DNA of 64,000 bases from Pseudomonas tumuqii (GCF_013184545.1 NZ_JAAOJA010000003.1:434001-498000); one strand, 5' to 3'. Positions 8,301 to 16,619 are shown, counted from the first letter of the stretch. Notes: generated by a model not told the origin, from the sequence alone. Numbers and translations: made by a program.

Positions 8301-11086
8301 TGGGTGCCCATGATGCTGTTGATGTTGACGGCGGTTTCACTCAGGCCGCGCAGCAGTTCGGCCTGGTGTTCGGAGTGCTGCAACGCTTCGCGCAGGGCGC
8401 GGGTCATGCGGTTGCGCTCGCTGATGTCCTTGGCGATGGCGAACACCCCGACAATTTTCTCGTCGATGATGATCGGCAGGTTGGTGATGTCCACTTCCAG
8501 CAGTTGCCCGTCACTGTTGCGGCAGCGAACTTCATGGCTTTGGCTGTCGCCGTTGCTGGCGGAATCGATGTAGTCCTGGATCAGTGTCAGGTCTTCGTTG
8601 TGTACCAGCATCGACATGTGTTGTCCGAGCAACTGTGCTTCGCTGTAGCCGGATAGCTGGCAGCCTGCCTGGTTCATGCTCTCGAAATTGCCGTTCAGGT
8701 CGAACGAAAACACCGGATTGGGGTTGAAGGTGAACAGCGAGCGGTAGCGCTGTTCGCTTGCCTGCAGGCGCAGGCGGTCGTGCTGGCGTTCGATGGCGAT
8801 GGCAGCCAGCTGGCCGACGGTGGCCATCAGTTGCAGATGCTCGTCGTCCGGGGCGCCGGGTTGCTGGCTGTAGATGGCGAAGGTGCCGAGTACGTCGCCG
8901 TGGTGGGAGATCAGCGGGATCGACCAGCAGGCATGCAGGCCATGCTGCAAGGCCAGGTCACGAAACTCATGCCAGAGCGGGTCGCTGTCGATGTCTTCGA
9001 CGATGACCAATTGGCGGCGATACACGGCCGTGCCACAAGAACCGACACTGGGGCCGATGGCGATGCCATGCACTGCCTGGTTGAAGCTCTCTGGCAGGCT
9101 CGGCGTAGCGCCGTGGATCAGGTGTTTCTGCTCTTTATCGACCAGCAGCACCGAGCACAGGGTGCCGGGCGCCTGAGATTCGGCCAGCAGGCAGATGGTT
9201 CTGAGGATATCCGGCAGCGCTTGGTCGGTGGAGATCATGCTGAGGATGTCGCGCTGATCCTCGGCGTAGGCTTCGTTGTACACCAGGCGGGTGACGTCAT
9301 GGGCCACGGCAAACAGGGTGCGGTCGTTCTCCGACCAGCCTGCGGACCAGAGCAGGTGGACAAGGCTGCCATCCTTGCGGCGCGAGCTGTTGCGAAAGCT
9401 GTGATGGGATTCGCCCGCCATGATGGCGTCGACCGTGGCCTGAGTGCGTTCGCGGTCTTCGGGCACGATGAACTGCAGGTAGGCTTGCCCCAGCAGCTCT
9501 TCTGGCGAGTAGCCGAGCACTGTGCTGGCGGACGGGCTGACTCGGGTGAAGCGGCCCTGGGCGTCGATCGAGCAGAGCACGTCCATGGAGTAGTCCATGA
9601 TCCGTTGATTGAGCTCCTGCAGCTCGGCCTGGCGGCGCAGGCTGCGCTCAAGCCTCCGGTTGCTCTGCTGCAGGTGTTTGGAGTGCTCGATGGCCAGCAG
9701 GGCCAGGCGCTGACTGACCATGATGACGAGGCTGAAGGCCAGGCCGAACAGCACCACGATGCCGGGCAAGTGGTTGGAGGTCGGGCTGGTCGTGTCGGCG
9801 ACCTGGTAGCTGACCAGGCGCCAGTTGTTGGCGGTCGGCCCGAGCATCTTGCTGGTGCCGGTCGCCCCGGGCGGGTGGCTGGTTTTGTCGAACAGCAACT
9901 GCTCGCCCTGGTAGATCCTTACGTCGTTGTCATGCGGCTCACTGCCCAGGCCGTCCTGCAGGGTACGGGTCAGGTCCAGGCTGGCTACCAGCGTCCAGTC
10001 AGGGTTGTCCGGCAAGGACAGGCGGATCGCCATCAGCCCCCGGGGCTGGGCGGCGAGGTCATAGGCCTCGCTCATGTGCGCCTTGCCGTCGTGGGGGAGG
10101 CGCTCTAGCCAGGCGCGCGGACTGGCTTGGCCGAGCAGGCTGCTTAGCTGTTCGGTTTCCGCCTGGCCGCGGCCGAGCAGCCGTTGTGGACGCAAATGCT
10201 CATCGAGCAGGGCGATCATCCCGATATCGGCAAAATCACGCAGATAGTTGCGGCTTTCTTGTTGCCATTGTGCGTGGGTGGGCAGCTTTCCGTTGACCGC
10301 CCAATGTTCCGCTGTGCGCTGGATCAGCGCGAGACGGGTATCCAGGCTGCTGGTGATCGAATTTTGCTGCTTGGCCTGCAGCAGTTCGCTTTGTCGGCTG
10401 CTCGACTCGATGTTCTGCAGGGTCAGCAGATACCAGACGCTGCAGGTGATCAGGGTGCCGAGGGCGCCGGTCAGGATGGTGCTGCGCACGAGCAGGTGCT
10501 GGCGCTCGGTGGGTAGCAGCGTGAGGCAAAGCAGCACAAGGCCCATGGACACGGCGAACAGATTGGCCGGGCGGCTGACGTTGATGTTGTAACCCAGGCG
10601 CCAGGCGTCGAGTTCCGGCAGCCAGGATGACAGTAGTGACAGGCCGGCCAGCGCCAGCGCTGCGCAGCCGAGCATGGCGTTCAGGCGCTGGCCTTTGCGG
10701 CCCCACTGGCTGCTCAGCAGGCCAATGGCGAGCAGGCAGAACAGCAGGGCCAGGGAGCTGCGCATGCGCTGATAACCGCTGATCAGCGATTGGCCTTGCT
10801 CCGGACTGCCGCTTAACAGGTTGTGCGCCAGGCTGTAGAGCGCCAGCCCGAGCAACAGGCCGAGCGCCGGGTTGGCCAGCCGGGGCTTTTGCTGGATGCA
10901 GCCGAGGAGTCCGAGGCCGAGCAACAGCCCTGCCAGGGCGCTGTCCGGCAGGAGCACCACCTGGGCAGCGTCGGGCTGCCACCAGAACAGGTAGTCCAGC
11001 AGGCTGATGCCGCTGAGGGCCAGAATGGTGAAGGCCAGGATGTGCAGATAGGCCTGGTAAATCACGTGGTGGGTCTTGATGTCCAT
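5333..11086 (-). CDS. Giant membrane sensor: MASE-like/PAS/GAF/GGDEF/EAL with C-terminal receiver domain
   Basis: 1917 residues; ATG at 11086 with AAGGA 7 nt upstream. Order read from the sequence: several membrane helices (about 1-170), another near 200-220, a periplasmic sensor (about 222-430), a helix to about 465, PAS (about 490-600), GAF (about 625-760), PAS (about 780-890), GAF (about 905-1070), two more PAS (about 1080-1310), GGDEF, EAL, REC. The cyclase motif GGDEF (1414-1418) is intact and has an RPGD inhibitory site five residues earlier. The EAL domain keeps YEALLRW (EAL 1542-1544) and DDFGTG. Both c-di-GMP synthesis and breakdown therefore look possible. The REC phospho-acceptor is D1827 (SDQRMP). 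A receiver at the C-terminus of a GGDEF-EAL membrane protein is unusual. It is the last gene of a four-gene operon, 43 nt after the small REC gene. Confidence 0.9.
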   Translation of the reverse strand: MDIKTHHVIYQAYLHILAFTILALSGISLLDYLFWWQPDAAQVVLLPDSALAGLLLGLGLLGCIQQKPRLANPALGLLLGLALYSLAHNLLSGSPEQGQSLISGYQRMRSSLALLFCLLAIGLLSSQWGRKGQRLNAMLGCAALALAGLSLLSSWLPELDAWRLGYNINVSRPANLFAVSMGLVLLCLTLLPTERQHLLVRSTILTGALGTLITCSVWYLLTLQNIESSSRQSELLQAKQQNSITSSLDTRLALIQRTAEHWAVNGKLPTHAQWQQESRNYLRDFADIGMIALLDEHLRPQRLLGRGQAETEQLSSLLGQASPRAWLERLPHDGKAHMSEAYDLAAQPRGLMAIRLSLPDNPDWTLVASLDLTRTLQDGLGSEPHDNDVRIYQGEQLLFDKTSHPPGATGTSKMLGPTANNWRLVSYQVADTTSPTSNHLPGIVVLFGLAFSLVIMVSQRLALLAIEHSKHLQQSNRRLERSLRRQAELQELNQRIMDYSMDVLCSIDAQGRFTRVSPSASTVLGYSPEELLGQAYLQFIVPEDRERTQATVDAIMAGESHHSFRNSSRRKDGSLVHLLWSAGWSENDRTLFAVAHDVTRLVYNEAYAEDQRDILSMISTDQALPDILRTICLLAESQAPGTLCSVLLVDKEQKHLIHGATPSLPESFNQAVHGIAIGPSVGSCGTAVYRRQLVIVEDIDSDPLWHEFRDLALQHGLHACWSIPLISHHGDVLGTFAIYSQQPGAPDDEHLQLMATVGQLAAIAIERQHDRLRLQASEQRYRSLFTFNPNPVFSFDLNGNFESMNQAGCQLSGYSEAQLLGQHMSMLVHNEDLTLIQDYIDSASNGDSQSHEVRCRNSDGQLLEVDITNLPIIIDEKIVGVFAIAKDISERNRMTRALREALQHSEHQAELLRGLSETAVNINSIMGTQSLLDYMSERLRLLLGAHQAAMSLNRAGNWTQSINAVSLSEKYAAWKGASNPSADSAIHSLTDEIDQPTLLTQAELEQHPCWPELNSTDNQHPPMRGLLAVPLNDHSGAHFGLLQLSDKYDGEFNPDDLAIAQQFAQMAVAVLENNRLMQAVITGERRLKTQLEFTSAITNSIAEGLLAVDRQGLLSFVNPTAAELLGQPAQVLLGQALASYLPLALNDSEHNQRTSSYHGEIRLAPTSPGERYIAYDSAPLLDDDAPQGWVVAFRDITAQKEADKQLRLLKRSLEASYNGALVCDALADDQPIIYVNPAFERITGYSAEEVIGRNCRFLQGAEREQAGINEIRQGLAEKRETHVVLRNFRKDGTPFWNDLYIAPVPDEEGKITHFIGVQNDISERKRYESELAYNASHDVLTGLPNRSLLEDRLNQGCQISRRYKRSLAVMFIDLDGFKPVNDSMGHSAGDLILVEVARRMNQQVRPGDTVARLGGDEFIVILPDLAREEDVLLVADRIMESIARPYTVGGVDLHITASIGITLNDGSLEQPMQLIQQADLAMFKAKQQGRNNYQWYTEDLNQKVSERVTLRNQLQKAIDTEAFELYYQPQIDSRTGRVIGYEALLRWQHAEQGFISPAQFVPIAEDTGQIIPLSEWVLKTACRDARLLLDQGFNGAVMAVNISPVQFQRANFVEFVRSSLIQAQLPAELLELEITETVLLANAERAIFTLHALKDLGVRIAIDDFGTGFSSLNYLKRLPIDKVKIDRSFIQDVISDRHDAAITQGIISMAHHLKLKVIAEGVETEAQVAFLKKSHCDEFQGYYFAKPIPLATLKHYLQQRAKDRLPAAESAAESSTQTLLLLDDEENILRALTRVLRRDGYHVLTANRAQDAFALLAKHEVQVILSDQRMPEMNGTAFFSRVKDLYPDTIRIVLSGYTDLTSVTEAINQGAIYKFLTKPWDDAQLRATVAQAFQHHELAQPKEDNPAPQDNPAPGKD

Positions 11087-11129
11087 CCTCGAGTCCTTAT
11101 CGATCTGCGCCGGGTAGCACGGATGATCA

Positions 11130-11672
11130 TCAGTTGGCTTGAGCGTCGTCCAGCTCGTCGATCAGCACTGAACCATCGCTGTCGCGGCGTACTCGGGTAA
11201 GGCCGGGATGTTCGACCTCCAGGCGCAGCAATTCCTGCTGCTGGCGCTCGAGGGCGCTTTGTTGTTGGCGCACCTGCATGAGCAAGCGCTGGTTTTCGTC
11301 GCGCAGGAGAAACAGGTCGATGGCGCCACGCAACGCGACTTCGATCTCGAAGTCTTCCCAGGGTTTGGCGATGAAGCGGTAGACCTCCGCCTGGTTGATC
11401 GCCTGCATCATCGAGTTGCGGTCGCAATGGCCGGTCAGCAGTATGCGCATGGCATTGGGCTGACGCTGCTTGGCGAACTGCAGGTAGGTGACGCCGTCCA
11501 GGTGCGGCATCTTCAAGTCGGAGACGATCACCGCGTACTCATGCTCGGTCAGTGCCTCCAGGGCTTGCTGGACGTCGCTGAAGGCATGCACTTCCCAGTC
11601 GTGCGGGCGCAGCACCCGTTGCAACGCCTTGAGGATTTGCGGCTCGTCATCCAGCAGTTGAATCTTGATCAT
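11130..11672 (-). CDS. Single-domain response regulator with C-terminal coiled coil
   Basis: 180 residues. The REC domain fills residues 1-120, with acidic pocket D8/D9, phospho-acceptor D52 (VSDLKMP), the T/G loop LLTGHCD and the conserved KPW lysine. Residues 120-160 are Gln/Leu/Glu-rich (LLMQVRQQQSALERQQQE) and should form a coiled coil. No DNA-binding or enzymatic output is present, so output is probably by protein contact or phosphate buffering. The start codon overlaps the stop of the upstream YN-GYP gene by 4 nt (ATGA), so translation is coupled. The receiver closely resembles those of its two operon neighbours. Confidence 0.88.
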   Translation of the reverse strand: MIKIQLLDDEPQILKALQRVLRPHDWEVHAFSDVQQALEALTEHEYAVIVSDLKMPHLDGVTYLQFAKQRQPNAMRILLTGHCDRNSMMQAINQAEVYRFIAKPWEDFEIEVALRGAIDLFLLRDENQRLLMQVRQQQSALERQQQELLRLEVEHPGLTRVRRDSDGSVLIDELDDAQAN

Positions 11673-13012
11673 GGCGTCTTCTCCGTGGCCAGCGTGGCAT
11701 CCTCGGCGGTGCGGACAAACAGGGTGTAGTGGCCACTTTCGCTGGCTTCGAAGGCGATCAGCTTGTCGATTAACAGAGCGGTCAGCGGTTTGCCCTCATT
11801 GAGCAGCAGCATGCCGTTGTCGGCGTGCAGGTTGCGGGCCAGCACCATGCCAGGTTCCAGGCGGCGGGTATCCAGGGCGAGAATGCTCGGGTCGGCCAGG
11901 GTGATGTCCGGCGCCAGCTCGGTGCAGAGGGTGATGAATCGCTCGCACAACTGCGGATCGTAGAGGCGCCCGCTGTATTTGTTGATCAGCAACAGGGCCT
12001 CATCGCGGTTTAGCCTGCGCTCGAGAATGCTGCCGCGCTGCAATTCGATGAAATCCACCGCCAGTTTCAGCAGGCGTGAACCGAAAGGCGCGGCTTCGCC
12101 CTTGAGGTGGTCGGGGAAGCCGCTGCCGTCCCAGCGTTCCTGGTGATGGCGGATCAGTCGGGCCGCATCCTGCAGTGGCTCCAGGGTCATCAGCAGGTTC
12201 TCGCCTTGAACCGGGTACTGCCGGTAGCGTTCGCGCTCCTGCTTGTAGAGCAGATCGGAAGGGCGGCTGAGCAGTTGATCGTCCCAGGTCAGCTTGCCGA
12301 TATTGTAGAGCGCGGCGGCCATGGTCAGATCGCGGCTGGGGGCGGCGTCGAGGCCGTGCACTTCGGCATAGGCGCGAACCAGGGCGATGACTTGGGTATT
12401 GGTCTGCTTGTCCTTGGGGATGCGTTGGTTGACCAGGCTGGAGAACACCTCGGTTGCCGTGACATAGCTGCGCTTGAGCTCTTCGTAAGCCAGGTCGAGC
12501 ATGTCGGCGGTCTGTTCCAGCTCCGCGGTGCGCGCCATGACCCGCTGTTCCAGGGTTTCATTGAGTTCCTGCAGGCGCTGGTTCTGTTCCAGGCTCCGCG
12601 CTTCCAGGCGCACCCGCTCGCGCTCCGAGTGTTGGTAGGCCAGGGCCTGGCGCATGGTCAGGCGCAGTTCGTCGTCGTCCCAGGGCTTGCTGATGTAGCG
12701 GTAGATCTGCCCCTGGTTGATGGCGCGAATGGTGGTGCTGATGTCGGCGTAGCCGGTAAGCAGGATGCGCATGGTCTCGGGCCAGTGCTTCTGCACTTCG
12801 GCCAGCAGGGTGGCGCCGTCCATGCCCGGCATGCGGGCGTCGGAAATCACCAGGTCGATCGGTTGGCTGCGCAGGATTTGCAGGGCCTGCTCGCCGCCAT
12901 TGGCGATCTGCACGCTGTAGCCTTCACCCCTGAGCACGCGGCGCAGGCTGCTGAGGATGTTTTCTTCGTCGTCCACCAGCAGGACGTTGGCGATGGTGTT
13001 CGGTTCACTCAT
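11669..13012 (-). CDS. Response regulator with degenerate HD-GYP (YN-GYP) domain
   Basis: 447 residues: REC (1-125, phospho-acceptor D58 in SDARMPGMDG), a coiled linker (130-195), then an HD-GYP-type domain. In an active c-di-GMP phosphodiesterase the first metal motif reads HDIGK. Here it is AALYNIGK, so His-Asp is replaced by Tyr236-Asn237. The later HH (289-290), RWDGSG and GFP motif (GYP variant, 298-300) remain. Loss of the HD pair should abolish metal binding and catalysis. The same YN-GYP change is known in P. aeruginosa PA2572, reported as catalytically inactive yet affecting virulence and motility. Here the gene sits directly after its kinase gene (8 nt overlap), as I recall for PA2571-PA2572. 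The role is inferred to be a protein-interaction output. Confidence 0.88.
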   Translation of the reverse strand: MSEPNTIANVLLVDDEENILSSLRRVLRGEGYSVQIANGGEQALQILRSQPIDLVISDARMPGMDGATLLAEVQKHWPETMRILLTGYADISTTIRAINQGQIYRYISKPWDDDELRLTMRQALAYQHSERERVRLEARSLEQNQRLQELNETLEQRVMARTAELEQTADMLDLAYEELKRSYVTATEVFSSLVNQRIPKDKQTNTQVIALVRAYAEVHGLDAAPSRDLTMAAALYNIGKLTWDDQLLSRPSDLLYKQERERYRQYPVQGENLLMTLEPLQDAARLIRHHQERWDGSGFPDHLKGEAAPFGSRLLKLAVDFIELQRGSILERRLNRDEALLLINKYSGRLYDPQLCERFITLCTELAPDITLADPSILALDTRRLEPGMVLARNLHADNGMLLLNEGKPLTALLIDKLIAFEASESGHYTLFVRTAEDATLATEKTP

Positions 13013-14300
13013 GGTGAGCGACGTCCTCCTTGATCAGTGGCTGGGCGGGCTGCAGGGCTGGTAACCAGACACGAAAGCGTGTGCCCTGGCCAGGCGTGCT
13101 GAACACCTCGATACGACCATTGTGCTTGCGCACGATGTTATAAGACAGCGACAAGCCCAGGCCGGTACCTTTGCCCACCGGCTTGGTGGTGAAGAACGGC
13201 TCGTAGATGCGGTTGAGGACATGCGCAGCGATGCCGTGGCCGGTATCCTCCACTTCCAGCCAGACCCAGTCGTTTTCGTGCCCGCTGCGCAGGGTAATGC
13301 GGCCGAACTGCTCGATGGCGTGGGCGGCGTTGACCAGCAGGTTCATCATGACCTGGTTGATTTGCGAGGGCATGCATTCCACTGCCGGCAGCTGGCCGTA
13401 TTCCTTGATCACCTCGGCTTTGTACTTGAGCTCGTTATTGACCACGTTAAGGGTGGTATCGAGGCCACGATGCAGGTCGGCGAGGCGGAATTCATCCTCC
13501 TCGAAATGGGAGAAATCCTTGAGCGCGGCGATGATCTTCTTGACTCGCTCGATGCCATCCCCGGATTCGCCGATCAGCGCCTCGACATCGTTGCGGATAT
13601 AGTCGTACTCCAGGCTGCGCTTGAGCTGCCGCAACTCTTCCAGGCTGACCGCGCCATCCACCGCGTCGATGATTCGCAGCAGGTCATGAACGTAACCGGC
13701 GAGGGTCTGCAAATTGGAGAACACATAACCGATCGGGTTATTGATCTCGTGCGCCACGCCGGCAGCGAGCTGGCCGATGGCGGCGAGTTTTTCCGATTGC
13801 ATGAGCTGGGCATTGGCTTTTTCCAGCTTCATGATCAGCAGTTCCTGCTCGATCTGCTTGCTGCTCAAGGCCTGCAGGGCGGTATCCAGTTGTTTGTTGT
13901 CGCGGGCGAATTCGCTGCTGTCGTACAGGATCAGGCCAAACAGCGGCTGGCCATCGCTGCGCTTGAATGGGAACAGCAGGGTGCTCTGCAGCATCAGCGG
14001 GGCTGGCTTGCCGCAAGTGTCGAATGGCAGCTGAATCAGGTAGGGGGTTTCGCGCCACTCGGTGTAGACATGCTCGCCATGGTCGCGAGCGGAAGCCAGC
14101 ATCTTGCTCAGGCAGAGGCTGTCGGCTTCCGGGAATATGCGGGTCAGCAGCTGTTGCTGTGCCTGCTCGAGGCGCTTGCCGCTACACTGCGTCACGAAGT
14201 TGTTCCAGTGCTGAATCCGTAGCTCGTCATCGAGGATGATCACGCCGATCTCGATGTGCTCAACAAGAGCAGAGGCCAATTCACTTTGGCTGCTATCCAT
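13005..14300 (-). CDS. Cytoplasmic PAS-domain sensor histidine kinase
   Basis: 431 residues, ATG at 14300. An N-terminal PAS-like domain (about 8-130) is followed by a coil (135-175), the dimerisation/phospho-acceptor helix with H184 in GVAHEINNPIGYV, and an HATPase domain: N box (MMNLLVNAAHAI), G1 (DTGHGIA) and F/G2 (EPFFTTKPVGKGTGLGLSL). There are no membrane helices, so the signal is intracellular. The HEINNPIGY acceptor type is common in kinases paired with REC-HD-GYP regulators. It is the first gene of the operon and overlaps the YN-GYP regulator by 8 nt. It is the only kinase for three receiver domains in this operon. The promoter must lie in 14301-14458, shared with the divergent gene. 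Confidence 0.9.
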   Translation of the reverse strand: MDSSQSELASALVEHIEIGVIILDDELRIQHWNNFVTQCSGKRLEQAQQQLLTRIFPEADSLCLSKMLASARDHGEHVYTEWRETPYLIQLPFDTCGKPAPLMLQSTLLFPFKRSDGQPLFGLILYDSSEFARDNKQLDTALQALSSKQIEQELLIMKLEKANAQLMQSEKLAAIGQLAAGVAHEINNPIGYVFSNLQTLAGYVHDLLRIIDAVDGAVSLEELRQLKRSLEYDYIRNDVEALIGESGDGIERVKKIIAALKDFSHFEEDEFRLADLHRGLDTTLNVVNNELKYKAEVIKEYGQLPAVECMPSQINQVMMNLLVNAAHAIEQFGRITLRSGHENDWVWLEVEDTGHGIAAHVLNRIYEPFFTTKPVGKGTGLGLSLSYNIVRKHNGRIEVFSTPGQGTRFRVWLPALQPAQPLIKEDVAHHE

Positions 14301-14370
14301 GGCGAACTCCGCTTGGCTATCAGGCCGTAAGTTATTTACGTTGCCTGGGTCGCACTTTGTACTTCGGTTT

Positions 14371-14400
14371 TTGACTTTATTTTGACGTCGAAATTATGGT
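14371..14400 (+). promoter_or_regulatory. Candidate sigma-70 promoter for the 14459 gene
   Basis: TTGACT at 14371-14376, then 18 nt, then TATGGT at 14395-14400. This would start transcription about 50 nt before the ATG at 14459. The surrounding 14320-14450 is AT-rich compared with the genes and also has a short palindrome CGTAAGTTATTTACG (14327-14341), facing the kinase operon. The -10 match is only 4 of 6, so this is tentative. Confidence 0.3.
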
Positions 14401-14458
14401 GATGCTGGCCGTTCGCTGCCACACTTATTTTTAATAACTCTGCCACTCAGGTTAGCCC

Positions 14459-15157
14459 ATGGCGCAGTCTGCAACGGATGACTCGGTCATCCAGTACCAC
14501 TTCGAGTTCGCCGATGGTCGCAGTTGGCAGCATCAGGTCGATTTGGCGGCACTGCCCGGTGCGCCAGACGCCGCGCTGCCAGACTGGACGCGCCTCGGAT
14601 TCCAGCAATGTGGACATTGTCCGCTGCGTGATGCAGAGACTCCCCACTGTCCTTTTGCCGTCGCCTTGGTGCAGCCGGTCGAGGTGTTGGCGCAGATGCC
14701 GTCCTATGAGGAGGTGGCTGTGCGTGTGCTGTGGCGGGGGCGGGATATCCGTCAGCGTACCTCGCTGCAGCGTGCTTTCGGTTCGCTGCTGGGTGTGCTT
14801 GGCGCCGCTTCGGGCTGTCCATACACGCGACAGCTTAAAGCCATGGCCTGGTTTCACCTGCCGTTCAGCGGCAGCGACGAAACGCTGTACCGGGTGTTCG
14901 GCACTTACCTCCTTGGGCAATACCTGCGCCAGCAGCGTGGCATGAGTGCGGACTGGTCGCTGAGCGGCTTGCGTGAGGTGTATCGCAACTTGCGTCAGGT
15001 CAATCTGGGCGTGACGGCGCGCCTGCGCGCAGCGGCCGGTGAAGATTCGGGGCCGAACGGCATGATCCTGCTCGACTTGCTGGCGGCCGACACCCTGTAT
15101 TTCCTGGATCAGTACGAGGGCGAACTGGATCGTTTCTTCGAGGTGTTTTTCGAGTAG
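14459..15157 (+). CDS. Conserved-looking soluble protein with Cys cluster, function unknown
   Basis: 232 residues, ATG at 14459 with CAGG nearby. The N-terminal 60 residues look like a small beta domain (IQYHFEFADGRSWQHQVDL) and lead into a cysteine cluster, CGHCPLRDAETPHC (C-x2-C-x8-C), which could bind a metal. The remainder is predicted helical and compact (YLLGQYLRQQRG, LREVYRNLRQVN, LLDLLAADTLYFLDQYEGEL). There is no signal peptide or membrane segment. It is divergent from the c-di-GMP signalling operon and convergent with the sodium-channel gene, so it is probably monocistronic. I do not recognise a named family. A metal- or redox-linked role is only a guess from the cysteines. Confidence 0.7.
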   Translation: MAQSATDDSVIQYHFEFADGRSWQHQVDLAALPGAPDAALPDWTRLGFQQCGHCPLRDAETPHCPFAVALVQPVEVLAQMPSYEEVAVRVLWRGRDIRQRTSLQRAFGSLLGVLGAASGCPYTRQLKAMAWFHLPFSGSDETLYRVFGTYLLGQYLRQQRGMSADWSLSGLREVYRNLRQVNLGVTARLRAAAGEDSGPNGMILLDLLAADTLYFLDQYEGELDRFFEVFFE

Positions 15158-15179
15158 ATCAGGGTGGCTCGGGAGCGGC

Positions 15180-15998
15180 TCAGGCGCGTGGCTGGCGCAG
15201 TTCGGCGACTTCTGCGCGCAGGGCTTTCAGTTCATCGAGCAGCAGTTGTTCGGTCTTCGAGGGCGGCGCCTGGAGTGCTTCCTGATCGTGGGTGGCTTGC
15301 ATGGCATTGACCACTACCGCGATGAACAGGTTGAGCATCATGAAGGTGGCGATCAGGATGAACGGCAGAAAGTACAGCCAGGCCAGCGGGAATTGTTCCA
15401 TCACCGGGCGCACGATACCCATCGACCAGCTTTCCAGGGTCATCACCTGGAACAGGGTATAGAGGCTGGCGCCGAGGCTGCCGAACCATTCGGGGAAAGC
15501 CTCACCGAACAACTGGGTGGCCATCACCGCCGCCACGTAGAACACCAGGCCCAGGAGCATGGCGATGCTGCCCATGCCCGGCAGCGAAGACAGCAGGGCC
15601 TGCACCACCCGGCGCATGTTCGGATTGATCGAGATCAGCCGCAAAACCCGCAATACCCTGAGTGCACGCAACACGGCGAATGGGCCGCTGGCTGGCACCA
15701 GGGCGACGCCCACTACCAGGCAATCGAATACCGCCCACGGGTCGCGTAGCAGGCCGGCACCGCGGGCGACGAAGCGCAGTGCCAGTTCGAGGATGAACAG
15801 GCCGAGGATCAGCTTGTCCAGTGCCAGCAGCAGGTTGCCCCAGTCGGCCATCAGGCTTGGCGAGGTTTCCATGCCGAGGATTGCCGCATTGAGGATGATC
15901 AGGCCAGTCACCAGGCGGGTGATGCCCGGGCTTTCCATCAGGTCGGCCAAGCGCTCGCGCCAAGTGCCGTAGCTCGGGGTCAGGGTATTTTCGGGCAT
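15180..15998 (-). CDS. Voltage-gated sodium channel, NaChBac/NavAb family
   Basis: 272 residues, six membrane helices. Helix S4 carries arginines at every third position (R111, R114, R117, R120 in RALRVLRVLR), the voltage sensor. The pore loop has the selectivity filter TLESWS (T187-S192), matching the Na+-selective filter of bacterial Nav channels. S6 follows (IATFMMLNLFIAVVVNAM). The C-terminus is a Leu/Glu-rich helix (LLLDELKALRAEVAEL), as in the tetramerising coiled coil of this family. Four subunits form an inner-membrane channel. Its start is only 2 nt after the apt stop, so it is almost certainly co-transcribed with apt. Why a purine-salvage gene and a sodium channel share a transcript is unexplained. 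Confidence 0.88.
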   Translation of the reverse strand: MPENTLTPSYGTWRERLADLMESPGITRLVTGLIILNAAILGMETSPSLMADWGNLLLALDKLILGLFILELALRFVARGAGLLRDPWAVFDCLVVGVALVPASGPFAVLRALRVLRVLRLISINPNMRRVVQALLSSLPGMGSIAMLLGLVFYVAAVMATQLFGEAFPEWFGSLGASLYTLFQVMTLESWSMGIVRPVMEQFPLAWLYFLPFILIATFMMLNLFIAVVVNAMQATHDQEALQAPPSKTEQLLLDELKALRAEVAELRQPRA

Positions 15999-16000
15999 GG

Positions 16001-16549
16001 TTAGCGGTCGTCTAGGGCGAAGGCGGTGAGGGTAAAGGTCGGAATGCCGATGTCTTGGAGTTTTTCCGAGCCGCCCAGCTCGGGCAGGTCGATGATCGCG
16101 GCGGCTTCATAAATGCTCGCGCCCATGCGCCGCACCAGTTGTGCAGCAGCCAGCAGGGTGCCACCGGTGGCGATCAGGTCGTCGAACATGAGGATCTGGT
16201 TGCCGTCGCAGAGGCTGTCGGCCTGCACTTCGAGAAAGGCCTCGCCGTACTCGCTCTGGTAGCTCTCGCGCAGCACATCGCCTGGCAGTTTGCCCTGCTT
16301 GCGAAACAGGATCAGCGGCTTGTTCAGTTCATAAGCCATGATCGAGCCAATCAGAAAGCCGCGGGCATCCATGGCGCCGATATGGCTGAACTCGGCTTCG
16401 ACATAGCGCTGGATAAAGCTGTCGGCGACCATGCGCAGGGCGCGTGGCGACTGCAGCAGCGGGGTGATGTCGCGAAAAGTCACCCCGGGCCTGGGAAAGT
16501 CCGCGACCGGGCGGATCAAGGTTTTGATACTGAATTCGTCGAAAATCAT
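16001..16549 (-). CDS. apt: Adenine phosphoribosyltransferase
   Basis: 182 residues from the ATG at 16549 ([15 protein letters not shown]), the normal length for the family; the upstream SD is weak (GGACTC). The PRPP-binding loop reads [13 protein letters not shown], and the [15 protein letters not shown] start and ARGFLIG segment are typical of APRT. It converts adenine and PRPP to AMP in purine salvage, in the cytoplasm. It lies 70 nt behind anr and 2 nt before the sodium-channel gene. A longer upstream reading frame exists but overlaps anr in another frame and is not used. Confidence 0.95.
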   Translation of the reverse strand: MIFDEFSIKTLIRPVADFPRPGVTFRDITPLLQSPRALRMVADSFIQRYVEAEFSHIGAMDARGFLIGSIMAYELNKPLILFRKQGKLPGDVLRESYQSEYGEAFLEVQADSLCDGNQILMFDDLIATGGTLLAAAQLVRRMGASIYEAAAIIDLPELGGSEKLQDIGIPTFTLTAFALDDR

Positions 16550-16619
16550 CGTAAGAGTCCTGCCGCTGACTGGAGTGGCGTAAGGCGCCGGCTGTTGGCG
16601 ACCGACGCTCCTGCTTCGG

